62,649 nt of DNA from Priapulus caudatus. Lineage: Eukaryota > Priapulida > Priapulimorpha > Priapulimorphida > Priapulidae. The notes beneath the pieces are model-generated. The model ran no database searches. It had not been told where the DNA came from and saw nothing but the letters and a program-made list of their open reading frames with translations. Shown piece after piece: positions 49,040 through 58,909 of the stretch; position 1 is the stretch's first letter, and every line of letters begins with the position of its first letter. The stretch lies in assembly GCF_000485595.1 (NCBI RefSeq), contig NW_014577490.1, forward strand, positions 182,825-245,473, written 5' to 3'. The position numbers and the translations under genes were made by a program.

Positions 49040-49759
49040 CTGCAAAATTACAAGTAATTTTTTAATCACAAATTAAAGCAATCGCAATAATTAGAAATGA
49101 AGTGCATCTTAAATCGCCAAGAGCATTCGTTACAGAAGTATAGAGTTTTAGCGTTCGAATATTATTATTAGTTTAGAATAAATAGTACAGCCTATATGAG
49201 TAGATTTTTTGCATAGATATTATTCATAGTCGCATATTAATAGAGCATTAGAGGCATATCTTGCAATGTGCGCGTGCGAGAACATTTTGCAAGGGGCGGA
49301 AATCATTAACAAAAAAAGTACAATGTCAAAATGTTATGAAAAGCTCAACACAACATACCCTAACAACAAGTTTCTGTGGTACCACAGGAGTTGGGCGGCG
49401 TCGGCTTGCGCTCCTTCCCCGGGATGCACTTCGGGATCTGCGCCTCGGTGACACACTCTTCTTTGCGACAGTCCTTTTGCGAGATGCACTCCGGGAACGT
49501 CTACGCGCTGAAAAACAGCAATTATTGTAGTTTAATATAATAATAATAATATATTGTAGTTAATGTAACTAAACAGTCACAGTTGTAAATAAAATTCCAA
49601 GTGCCATATGATCTTGAACTGATCATAAACCGCATTCATGAACCGTGTAAAAGAGGAAAACTCACATGTAATGATGTATATACGTGAGCCCAGACGTATT
49701 CGGCTTCTAAATTGCACATTTTTAACTAATTTACATGAAAATAGATTCTTACCAGCCAT
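48830..49759 (-). CDS. Small Arg/Lys-rich protein, sperm nuclear basic (protamine-like) candidate
   Basis: The three exons on the - strand are 49759-49753, 49507-49386 and 49039-48830, all with GT-AG borders and compatible phases. The protein is about 112 residues: MAARRRSRSASRKR, a second RRRSRSASRGR repeat, SASRRRP, then VPATRVLRSRT, KKRTASKQRRSSSK, three KPAR(S/T) repeats and a C-terminal RRRRR. About 45 residues are Arg or Lys. None are Asp, Glu or Cys. Such composition is typical of sperm nuclear basic proteins, with RS dipeptides that could be phosphorylated before DNA condensation. An SR-like or ribosomal-type basic protein is less likely, as no folded domain is seen. AATAAA lies about 250 bp after the stop (48579-48574). 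Function is inferred from composition only. Confidence 0.7.
49386..49507 (-). CDS. Exon 2 of the basic protein gene
   Basis: The acceptor reads tgctgtttttcag. The exon encodes the RSRSAS-repeat half. Two donors fit in phase 0: after 49386 (GTGGTA) or after 49383 (GTACCA), which adds one Val. Codons for Arg are varied (CGN and AGR), as expected for selected rather than simple-repeat sequence. Confidence 0.7.
49753..49759 (-). CDS. Exon 1 of the basic protein gene (start codon)
   Basis: ATGGCTG is followed directly by a strong GTAAGA donor. Only two codons and one base are coding, and the Ala codon is finished in exon 2. The exact start was chosen because this donor supplies the phase required by exon 2. 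Confidence 0.65.
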
Positions 49760-49928
49760 ATTTTAGTCCGAGAAACTCAGCGTGCGACGTACAGCAAGAA
49801 GAACCAGCGAACGACTGAGCTTCAAAGGAACGTTTCTCTTGCCTCGTGGAATTAGCTCATAACAATCAAAAACAATGCAAATGTTTTCTATGACAACGCT
49901 AGAGACGCGTTTCCATGTGAACGAAACT

Positions 49929-49973
49929 ACGTCAAACAACAAACGCGCAAACGTCATTGCATTGTATACGTCA
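49929..49973 (-). promoter_or_regulatory. Three TGACGT (CRE-type) half-sites upstream of the basic protein gene
   Basis: On the - strand TGACGT occurs at 49973-49968, 49956-49951 and 49934-49929, with 22-bp and 17-bp start-to-start spacing, within 215 bp of the ATG. CREB/CREM factors bind this core, and CREM drives protamine and transition-protein genes in mammalian spermatids. Extending that logic to this animal is an inference. Confidence 0.4.
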
Positions 49974-50832
49974 TATAAATATCATCGAAATATATAGCAA
50001 CACTCGTATATTATATATGTTTTATCTAGTATCTTATTCCTACGTATAAAACTGATCACCCATGCAATATTTAGATAAATTAAAAATAAATTCACAAACT
50101 GCATAATATATTATCACAAATGGTACATATATACTAGCATATAACACGCTAGGGAAAATGAAACTATTCTGTTTTTACTAGCTTGAAATTGTATCATTAT
50201 TTGTTTTAAAATGTTTAAAACTACGGTTGGTTACATATAAAAGTGACAACATCTATAATAAAAATCAGCACCCGCATACGTGTATATGGGCGAGCGTGCC
50301 TTCTTGGTACTGTTTTAAATAACGGATACGCGTAATTTCCCGATGAGCAAGCCATGCAGCTTCGTACCGCGATAGTCTAAAACCCTACTACTAACCGTAC
50401 CTAAAGGTTAAATATTCGTCTGAGATAAAAACAAAACAAAAACAACAACAACAACCACGATATATTGCCAGAGACGCACAGGGAAGAATGGATGGAAGAA
50501 GTTAAAGATGACGGGGCAATAGGACGTAAATAAGGTGTAATGCTGAAATGTAGACAGCAGACACATGGTGACGGGGATCTAGTTGTCTAATTTTCTAATG
50601 TCCAAATGTACTTTCTCTGTTCGCGCGTCCCTATTATATACTATCTACCAGAAATTAATTATTCCGTTAAATACACATAAACTATATTGAAAATAAAGAG
50701 GCCATATACTCATATATGAACTGTATCTATCAGGCATTCATTATTTAGTTTTTATCCAAAATCTAGGTGGAGGCAGCTGCCCATTGCCCCATGAGACTAC
50801 ATCATTGGCAATCAATGATGATGTCTCTCTGA

Positions 50833-51080
50833 CAGGGCGGAGCCAGGATTTTTTTTTTGGCGGGGGGCGCAATGTATGACGCACCTCCTGAAGTGTGCGA
50901 GATCAGTCGGGCGTCAAATCCGTACGCAGGAGCTGGGAGGGGCGGGGATGATCGGCGAATAGCCATCACATAACTAGCACGATCGTAAGCCACATAATTT
51001 ACGCAACGCGCGCGATCGCGCCACGCCGAACATATCAACCAACACATCACACCACACACACACACACACACACACAACAC

Positions 51081-51113
<33 letters not shown>

Positions 51114-51385
51114 ACACACACACACACACGTACATACATTTATACATGCATACATACATGCACGCACATGCCAAATTTGACAACCGTACGTTTGGCACGT
51201 GCCGTAGGCATGGCAGTGTAAGGGGGGTCTGGGGGCATGCCCCCCCCCGAAAATTTTGAACCATTTAAGCCATTTTCCTGCAATCTGAGGCATACTGTGG
51301 GCCATATTCTCATGTCTGATGACACTATCTCCGCGTTTTTTGGGGGGGGCGACCGCCCCCACCGCCCCCCCTGGCTACGCGCCTG
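50833..51385. mobile_element. hAT-type non-autonomous element with 8-bp TSD
   Basis: CTCTCTGA is duplicated exactly at 50825-50832 and 51386-51393. The ends are CAGGGCGGAGCCAGGATTTT and CCCCCCTGGCTACGCGCCTG. The inside holds a (CA)n array and C-tracts but no transposase. Confidence 0.9.
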
Positions 51386-52169
51386 CTCTCTGAATCTTTC
51401 ACTCACGCGTACGTGTGTGTGCGCGTTTGTGCATTCTTGCGTTTTTCGTTCGTTTGTTCGTTCATTCGTCCGTTCGTTCGTTTGTTTGTTTATTTGTTTG
51501 TTTGTGCGTTCGTGCATCTATAGACTGTGCTCGTGTAATATTATTATAATTTAAAGAAATGTCGTTGTTAGTTGCATCCATAGAAATATACAGAGACACC
51601 GTATATATACAATATATTATGTAGTATATATACGTATACTATTTTTATGGTTGCATCACTATTCTTATTCTTAGTTTTTCCCGCAGATGGCAGCAGGTGA
51701 ATAATTTCACAGAGTACCCAATTTCACACACGCTTGTTGATCGACCGTTAATTGAACGGTAGGTCTGAAAGGTATTATGATCAGGGAAAGATCTTACAGG
51801 GCAGTTTATTGTGGTTTATTGGTTAATTAGCAGTAAGCAAGTTGGTTACAACCTTTCACCCGTGCCCTGAATTCTTTTTTACCTGTAGGCTGTAATCTAC
51901 ACACATAATTATACCGACGATGCCCGTGCCAACAACATCTTGAACATGCATGATGCACGAGCATATACCACTAAAATGCATTAAATGCACTAGCATGCAC
52001 TAAATTACTAGTAGTAGTAATAAAAATTAGTAGATACATGTCAATAATGTAATTTAACAAAAGTGTATTGTTGCCTTCTCTGTGGTACGTTACATTATTG
52101 ACTATTGTATATATAACACGAGTACAGGAACTATAAGTCTATATCATAAGATATCTGCGCGTTAGTTTT

Positions 52170-52397
52170 GCTCATACTCAGCCATAGCCTAGGGTCTATG
52201 TCCCCCAAGGTACTGCCGGAACGTACCCTGGGTACCCTGGTAACTATCTGATATGGTTAGCGTTAGGGTTGGGGTTATGGAGTAGGCATAGGCGACTCCT
52301 TAGACTCGTTAGTGGAGTAGGCGAGGTGCGGTCCGGCATATTAGATAGTACCAGGGTACGTTTCGGCAGTACTCTGGGGGACATAGACCATCTCAGC
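52170..52397. mobile_element. Mutator-like palindromic MITE with telomere-like core, copy B
   Basis: Exact 9-bp TSD GTTAGTTTT lies at 52161-52169 and 52398-52406. The arms match the element at 34912 (CTGCCGGAACGTACCCTGG, GACTCGTTAGTGGAGTAGGC). The core is degenerate TTAGGG. Confidence 0.88.
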
Positions 52398-52436
52398 GTT
52401 AGTTTTATATAAATATGCGTTTGATGCATATATATT

Positions 52437-52860
52437 CAGGGTGCGAAATTAACGGGAGTTCGGAGTCAAATACTCCCTGATTTACTGTCGGACTCCCTGA
52501 TTTGACATTTATATGCAGGAGCAAACTGCATGCAGCGCCCCTTCGTACACTCAGGATAGATTGAGTCCATGTCAGAGCGAGAGCGCCATCTGTCGTGGAG
52601 TTTGATATAGGAGTTCGTGTGACTCCCTGAAAATTCTGCCATACTAACTAGTTCGTTCCGGAGCACGGCCTCGTGGAATTACCGTATTTTTTCAGCTAAT
52701 GTCCAAAGAAAATTTAGCAGACGTGCAACCGCATGAATCTTAAAAATAAGCCCATGCGTTATTGTTAATATCTTTAATTTTTGAACTTCAGACTGCGGAC
52801 TCCTTTTTTTTGAGGGTAGGGGGTTGGACTCCCGCGTTCAAAAGTTAATTTCTACCCCAG
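52437..52860. mobile_element. hAT-like non-autonomous element, copy B
   Basis: Same family as 3014-3320 (GGAGTCAAATACTCCCTGAT, CTAACTAGTTCGTTCC and others) with about 110 bp extra. TATATT flanks both sides. It lies 40 bp from the MULE-like MITE. Confidence 0.8.
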
Positions 52861-53653
52861 TATATTTATGGGATCAAATAGTTTTATCTTAGGTGAGCTG
52901 GCATTCTTAGAATGTAGACAAACTGGTAGTGGTAGGCTAGTGTGTTTCGGTCATTTAGTGCATAATCAGCAGTCTCATGTACACCGTGCACAATCTCAGG
53001 ACTGACCAGTCCATTTACACAGATTATAAGCTGCTGCTGGCTGAATCACTAGGGAAATGTAAGACATGCACAGCTGCCGGAGTGACCTGCCACTGCCTGC
53101 CTTCATTGTAGTACGTAGTCTATCCAAATTGGTACATAATGCAGCCGCTGGAAACGTGATTAACAATGGGCTTAGCTGGCTAGGTTTTGTATGTAATGAG
53201 GCTACACATACTCTGATTCAATGGTCAGTTAAATGCCAACGTTATGCGAGAGCATGGCATAGAAGCTTTTGTGTAATAACTACTGTTTGTGTTTGTGCCG
53301 TTGGTGGGGTTTCAGAGACTTCCGTAATCAGAGAGCTCAATCACAGCTCTGCATAGCGCTTGCATGTCGGTCAAGCCTGGGTATGTGTCCTATCGCACAT
53401 ACCATTTTGGTTGGTTAACTTGCCAGGGATTGCTTAAGCTTTTGCATTTTTTTGTCACATCACACTCTTCATGGTTGATATTGTAGTTAAGGAATATATG
53501 CCAAATGTCGTTTTACCTATGACAAAAATCAGGCAAATGTTAAAAGGTATAATAGATCAAATGTAGGCAGTTTGTGATACACTCATACAGAGTATATAGT
53601 GGGTCCAGCGCCCTTCAACACTTTGCTAAATTTTGTTCAGCTGTAAGTAGATA

Positions 53654-54542
53654 CAGTGCTCGAAATAAGCGTTGTCCGGTTGTCCGAGACAACCAGAATT
53701 TGCACCGGACAACCTAACCAGTCTGAGACATTGTCCGGTGGACAACCAAGAAACCCTATCCCTATCCCTAACCCTAACACTAACTCTAAACCGACTCGGC
53801 TATCTTATATACGCGTGGTACCCAATTAATCTATGGTGTATAGCCTTTTGCTTTCAATATTTTGCATCTGAACTGACAATCAATCCCAACCAACTAGTGT
53901 AGGCTAGCTGGCACAATAATGCTCAGTTTCATACTTCAAATCCGAGTGTTTTCTAGCTCATCAAGAAATCTTAATCGTGAATTAAATCGTGAATAAGATA
54001 AAAATATGGGACCAGCTGCTATTTCCAACACTGGTATATGTCAGGTTTTCTGATTTATGAGAGGTGAACTCGATTTGGAACCAGCAAACCAGCAAGTTTC
54101 CAAAATTTGCTGGGGGAGGACCCCCATACCCCCCGCCTGTTTTTCACCCCCCTCCTTGGAATCCTAGACCCACCACTGAACAATTACATATCTTGGGAGC
54201 AGAGAACAATGAACAAAAATGTCGCCTTTTCGCATGGCGCCCAAAACAAGGATTGCGGAGCTGAGAGGTAGAGGAGCCGTAGGGTGTGGAGAGGGAGGCG
54301 GAGGAGCCAGTAAAATATTAAGTCATCCACTATTTTGCGCAGTTTGCTGTTTTTGGCCCCCTTGTTAAAAAATCCTGGCTACGCCACTGTTTTTGGGTGT
54401 TTTCTGATCATATTATTATGTGATTGAAAATAGAAGATTTGGGGATATTTTTTGGGACAACCAGATATTGTTGCGGACAACCCGATTTGATGCCGGGGTT
54501 GTCCGCAGGACAACCACATTTTTTTTCTTATTTCGAGCACTG
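53654..54542. mobile_element. hAT-like element with 5-bp TSD, telomere-like core and nested insertion
   Basis: The ends are CAGTGCTCGAAATAAG and CTTATTTCGAGCACTG, with AGATA at 53649-53653 and 54543-54547. Subterminal GTTGTCCGG/GGACAACC repeats occur at both ends. CCCTAA-like units lie near 53755-53785. A second element ending CCTGGCTACGCCACTG (54374-54389) is nested inside. Confidence 0.88.
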
Positions 54543-55102
54543 AGATACCAGATTCAGCAACTGTAATTACACCAAGTAAGCTATTTATAAGTATTATACA
54601 CAAGTTCAAATATAGTGTGGGATTTAATATTTTGGTACAGGTTTAAATTTAGCCGTTCCGAATGTAAGAACTTGTGAATAAATATTCCCCCTAGCATGAA
54701 CACATCTATACTATATAAGACATGTTCATCTATAATATGTATTTAGGGGGACTTTATATGTATATACACATATATTATAACTCTTATTTAATTTGTACTC
54801 TACACTCCTTTGATTCTAGGTACAAGTGGTATATATCCTGTGCCTTTCACATGCACAATGAGACTTAATTTCAAAAACTGCATAATTATAGTTGTAGCTT
54901 ATGTATAATTTACTGTTTGTCTTCGATGTAATTTATGTTTCTTCTAACCTCAATGCTACTTTTCCCTAATTGGCAACTTCATTGTATGTGTGCAGTGCCA
55001 ATTGCACAAGTATTCAATATTTTTCCATTGGTAAACACAAATTGGTATCCTATTACTTGTTTATCGATTTATTAGTTGTTTATTTATCATGTTTGCTTCC
55101 AG

Positions 55103-55165
55103 ATAGTTGCTAGCAGAATAGGTGAGAGGAAAGCGTGGGAGCCACAGTACATGGAATATTCACAG
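55103..55165 (+). CDS. Exon of an unidentified gene
   Basis: The acceptor is gtttgcttccag, the donor CACAG|GTAATA, 21 codons, phase 0 to 0. It encodes IVASRIGERKAWEPQYMEYS plus Q. The protein family is not recognised. It is assigned to the same gene as the exon at 56506 because strand and phase agree. Confidence 0.5.
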
Positions 55166-55897
55166 GTAATAAGTTATATTTCAATAATTTGCATTAGTTT
55201 TTGGTGCCAGAGGTCAGGTGTGGTTGCTAATGTTAGGATTTTTAGCGTAATTCTTGTTTATATAGCTTAAAACATGCTTTTATGTTTTATGTGACATTTA
55301 GCAAGATCGAATATATCGTAAGTTTAAACGTGGCATGTCGTTGTATACAAGCCAAGTCTTACTGTAGATTGAAAAGTAGTAAAACTATCTGGTACACTTA
55401 GAGTAAAATTCGGTTCGGGTCACGAATGTGAGTCTCCAAATTCGCGTGGGCATGAAAAGAATGCCAAGAAGCATTTGGTAAAAATTTGTGCCGGGCCGCC
55501 GGCTCATGCCAGCAGCATCTGTGCTGCGCTTGCCATAGTGCATGTATCGTCTCGGTCGTTATTTCTACTGTCTAGATGCTTGCGAGCATTTGCCATCTGT
55601 ATCACATGCAGTTTATATGTCGGGCGAGGGAGTAAATGCACTAGTAAGTGCTGCGAGCGACAAGCCTGTCTCGGACGGGGCCATTGTGTACACAGGTTTT
55701 TTTTGTGTTGAGTCACGTATCACGGAACATGTCCGCGCCCAGCTACTCGCTGATATCTGCTGATGTAGTCAGCGAACACACTATTACGTGATAGTGGTTC
55801 GCTTGCGTGCAGGCATGGGAAAACGTAACTATAGCGTGAAGGATAGCAGACCTGCTGGGTGTGTTCACGAATCACAGTGCATCGTGCCTGCATACAG

Positions 55898-55936
55898 GTG
55901 TGCTCACAGCAAACTTGGAAGCAGTTGCTGAAGATG
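55898..55936 (+). CDS. Candidate 39-nt exon of the unidentified gene
   Basis: Between catacag and GATG|GTAAGA lie 13 codons in phase 0 (VCSQQTWKQLLKM). The phase fits both neighbours. The acceptor lacks a strong pyrimidine tract, so this may be a decoy. Confidence 0.3.
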
Positions 55937-56505
55937 GTAAGAATTATAGAGTTTTAATAATCTTCTCGAATGGGTTTATATGGTATTATTTAGGTGGGTG
56001 CTATGTATATTATATTATTATTCTTATAATGCCATTACATAGTACATTAAATATGACATTTTAATCTTTCAAATAATGCTGTTTAATTGTCAAATGATAA
56101 ACTTCTGATTCAAAGAAATTTTAATGAATCTATGAATGATACTTTATGATAAAGCTATCAATTTGTTCAAGTTTTTAGATGTAGGATTTGAGTTGTGCAC
56201 AGTAACAGTAACACTGTAAGTCTGTAGCATTCATATCAGTCTGCAGTGACACTCAACAGATATTTGAGATGTCATAAATCTTTTACAGTTAACACAAGTA
56301 TGACTAACCCAAACAGCAGCTAATTAATTCGTCAAGCTCAGTTCAATCAAAACGTACATGTAAGCGGTTTGCATCATGTTAACGTCTAGATACTCACCAT
56401 ATTCTTAAGATATAGTAACTGGCAGTAATCCCGTATTTGTCACAGTAAGTTCTGATGTGAAATAAGATTTAGTTTAACCTTCTGTTTCGGTGCTTTCTCT
56501 TTCAG

Positions 56506-56694
56506 GCATCTGAGCTTCAGCATCACATAGAAAGGGTATTTGGGCCACTCTACCCTACGCACGTGCTTCCAATCCTCTCCTCCCATCTACACGAGCTTCT
56601 CAATGAACGTTACCATGGTAACACGGTGGGTTTCTTCAAGCACTTTCTCTATCCGGCTGCAAAACTTTTGGACCGACTCAGCAAAAGCTATCAG
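56506..56694 (+). CDS. Exon of an unidentified gene, helical
   Basis: The acceptor is tgctttctctttcag and the donor CTATCAG|GTACAG. The 63 codons (phase 0 to 0) read ASELQHHIERVFGPLYPTHV, then LPILSSHLHELLNERYHG, NTVGFFKHFLYPAAKLLDRL and SKSYQ. The sequence is rich in amphipathic helix-type spacing and aromatic residues, and third-position changes do not look repeat-derived. I do not recognise the family. Confidence 0.7.
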
Positions 56695-57015
56695 GTACAG
56701 ACAGAGCATCACGTATTGTGCAGCAATGTCTGCCATCCCTCCATCGTTATGCTGTTGAAGCTTTGCCTATCATTTTTCTGTTTTTCTAGCCGTGCCCATG
56801 TATTTTAGAAAATATTCCTGAGTGTTAGTTTAGACGACATTGCTGATGTTTGCCCTTTAGATCGATAATGCTAATTTAATCATTAAAAGTTTTTCAGTGT
56901 ATGTTATACATAAAGGGGAGCATGGGTGCAACATTCTTCGTAATTAATTAACTCTTGTCAATCAATAATATATATACTCGCTGAAACTTGGCCTGTACTT
57001 CACCAATTCATCTAG

Positions 57016-57068
<53 letters not shown>

Positions 57069-57154
57069 AGAGAAGAGAGACGAAAGAGAGAGAGAGAGAG
57101 AGAGGAGAGCGAAGAAAGAGAGGAGAGAGAGAGAGAGAGAGAGAGCGAGAGAAG

Positions 57155-57188
<34 letters not shown>

Positions 57189-57515
57189 CGAAGAGAGAGA
57201 GAGAGAGGAGAGAGAAGAGAGGACAGAAACGAATAGAGAAAGAAGATAGAGATGAGATAGATAGTTAGAGGCAGAGAGGAGAGAGAGAGAGACAGAGAGA
57301 GAGAGAGAGATTTAGAGAGGAAAGAGAGATAGAATGAGTTATAGAGAGAAGATAGTTTAGATGAGAGAGAAGATAAGAGAGAGAGAAGAAGAGGAGAGAA
57401 CGAGAGACGAGAGAGAGAGAGAGAGAGAGAGGGGGAGAGAGAGCGTCTCTGTGTGTGTGAGAGAGCAACTTGAGAGCGAGAAGGAGAGAAAGAGAGAGAG
57501 AGAGAGAGAGAGACG
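57016..57515. repeat. (GA)n microsatellite
   Basis: About 500 bp of degenerate GA purine array in the intron between 56694 and 58791. Confidence 0.95.
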
Positions 57516-57936
57516 AGGGCGGGTATACCTTTTTCAAAACCTGTAGTTTGAAGTTTCTTTCTGCCGTGCCGTGACCTTCTCGCTGCCCTGCTCAGCGCTT
57601 GCTTCTTAGTCATCGCAGTGTAACTAACCCGTTCTTAACTCCTTCGCTGTTAATCACGAACATACGGGCGCGTTTCATGTAACCATCCATGCTAATGAAA
57701 TCCGAACTCAGAAGATCATACGTTGCATTGAAAGACTATGGGCAAGCTGTGTGAAGCTTGAGGCATTAAGCCCCTTATTGGTGATGACGTAAACCATCTA
57801 GTTATCATGTAGATATTTTTATCATTTTAAGAGGAGGCTTATATGCTTGCTGCCTGCTAGCTGTACAAATCACGTGTACAGTAGTTGGTACGGTAGTAGT
57901 ACAGTAGTATAAGTGTACTTGGAAGGCTTTACTAAT

Positions 57937-58075
57937 GCTCATAGGGTCTGTGTCTCCCTGGGTACTGCCGGAACGTACCCTGGGTACGGTCCGGTATACG
58001 AGGTACGGTCGAGGTACGGTAGGCGAGGTAGATAGTTACCAGGGTACGTTCCGGCAGTACCCAGGGAGACATGTT
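57937..58075. mobile_element. Mutator-like palindromic MITE, copy C (3' end uncertain)
   Basis: It starts GCTCATAGGGTC and has arms with TACTGCCGGAACGTACCCTG like the copies at 34912 and 52170, but lacks the telomere-like core. The end at GGGAGACATG is truncated. TTTACTAAT occurs at 57928-57936 and 58277-58285, but a flanking 25-bp duplication (57849, 58227) can explain that. Confidence 0.65.
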
Positions 58076-58790
58076 ATTAGCTGTTATTTTACAAGCATAT
58101 TAGCTGTTATTTTACAATTTGTCATTATTTGCTCCTGATATAATTGATGCATCTTTGGATTCTAGTTAACTAGCTCGAAACATCTCGTTAGTGTGTAGTT
58201 TTTGTTGTTGTTTCAAGATGTTGCTAGCTGCCTGCTAGCTGTACAAATCACATAGTTGAGTTTCTATGAGGAAAGCTTTACTAATGAGTAATATGTATAT
58301 ATGATTGCGGGTCCATTTTGTATGACCATGTTAGAATTACTGTATTTCCAGTACTAATGGATTTTCACTTAAATATCAAGCATATTTCCAGCCATAAAAT
58401 GCCAATACTAAACCGAAGTGATATGTACATGTTTTAATGGGAAAATGTATGATGAGATAAATATTAAAATATTCATAGGAAGGTAGAGAGAGCATCACTA
58501 CTTTTTGATTTTTAAACCCCTTAACCTTAATAGAATAAATATTATTAAGTAATAATGATATATTTTATCTGTAGGGCAGGATGTTGTAATCATTGTGGAG
58601 TAGAAGCAACATATAGCACTATAAAGGGAGGGGTGAATTTTGATTAAGGATGGTTTACTGATTCTAATGCTTCGAGGAATGAAGTATAAAGATACAGCAG
58701 CTTATGATTGTGCATAGTGAAATGATACAGTATGTGGCAACTTAGTGTTGCTTAGTGGATCTAACATTGTGTAAGTGTATTCTGTTTCAG

Positions 58791-58903
58791 CACGTTACAA
58801 TCTTGAACAGTATTTTTCTGAGGCCAATAATCCGGAAGTCGCATCGGAAGCATTAGAGATTAAACATCCTTGTTACGAAGCCACGGCAAACACAGATATG
58901 TAA
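58791..58903 (+). CDS. Probable last exon of the unidentified gene
   Basis: The acceptor is gtattctgtttcag. Joined directly to 56694 in phase 0 it gives HVTILNSIFLRPIIRKSHRK plus H and stops at 58854-58856. The +2 frame is open longer and more protein-like (RYNLEQYFSEANNPEVASEA..., stop 58901-58903). That frame would need an unseen exon of 3n+1 bases. The choice is unresolved. Confidence 0.45.
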
Positions 58904-58909
58904 ATCATG

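Noticed and set aside
58277-58285. TTTACTAAT as the right TSD of the MITE at 57937
   Set aside because: The preceding 25 bp is also duplicated (57849-57873 and 58227-58251), so a flank duplication explains the match as well as transposition does.
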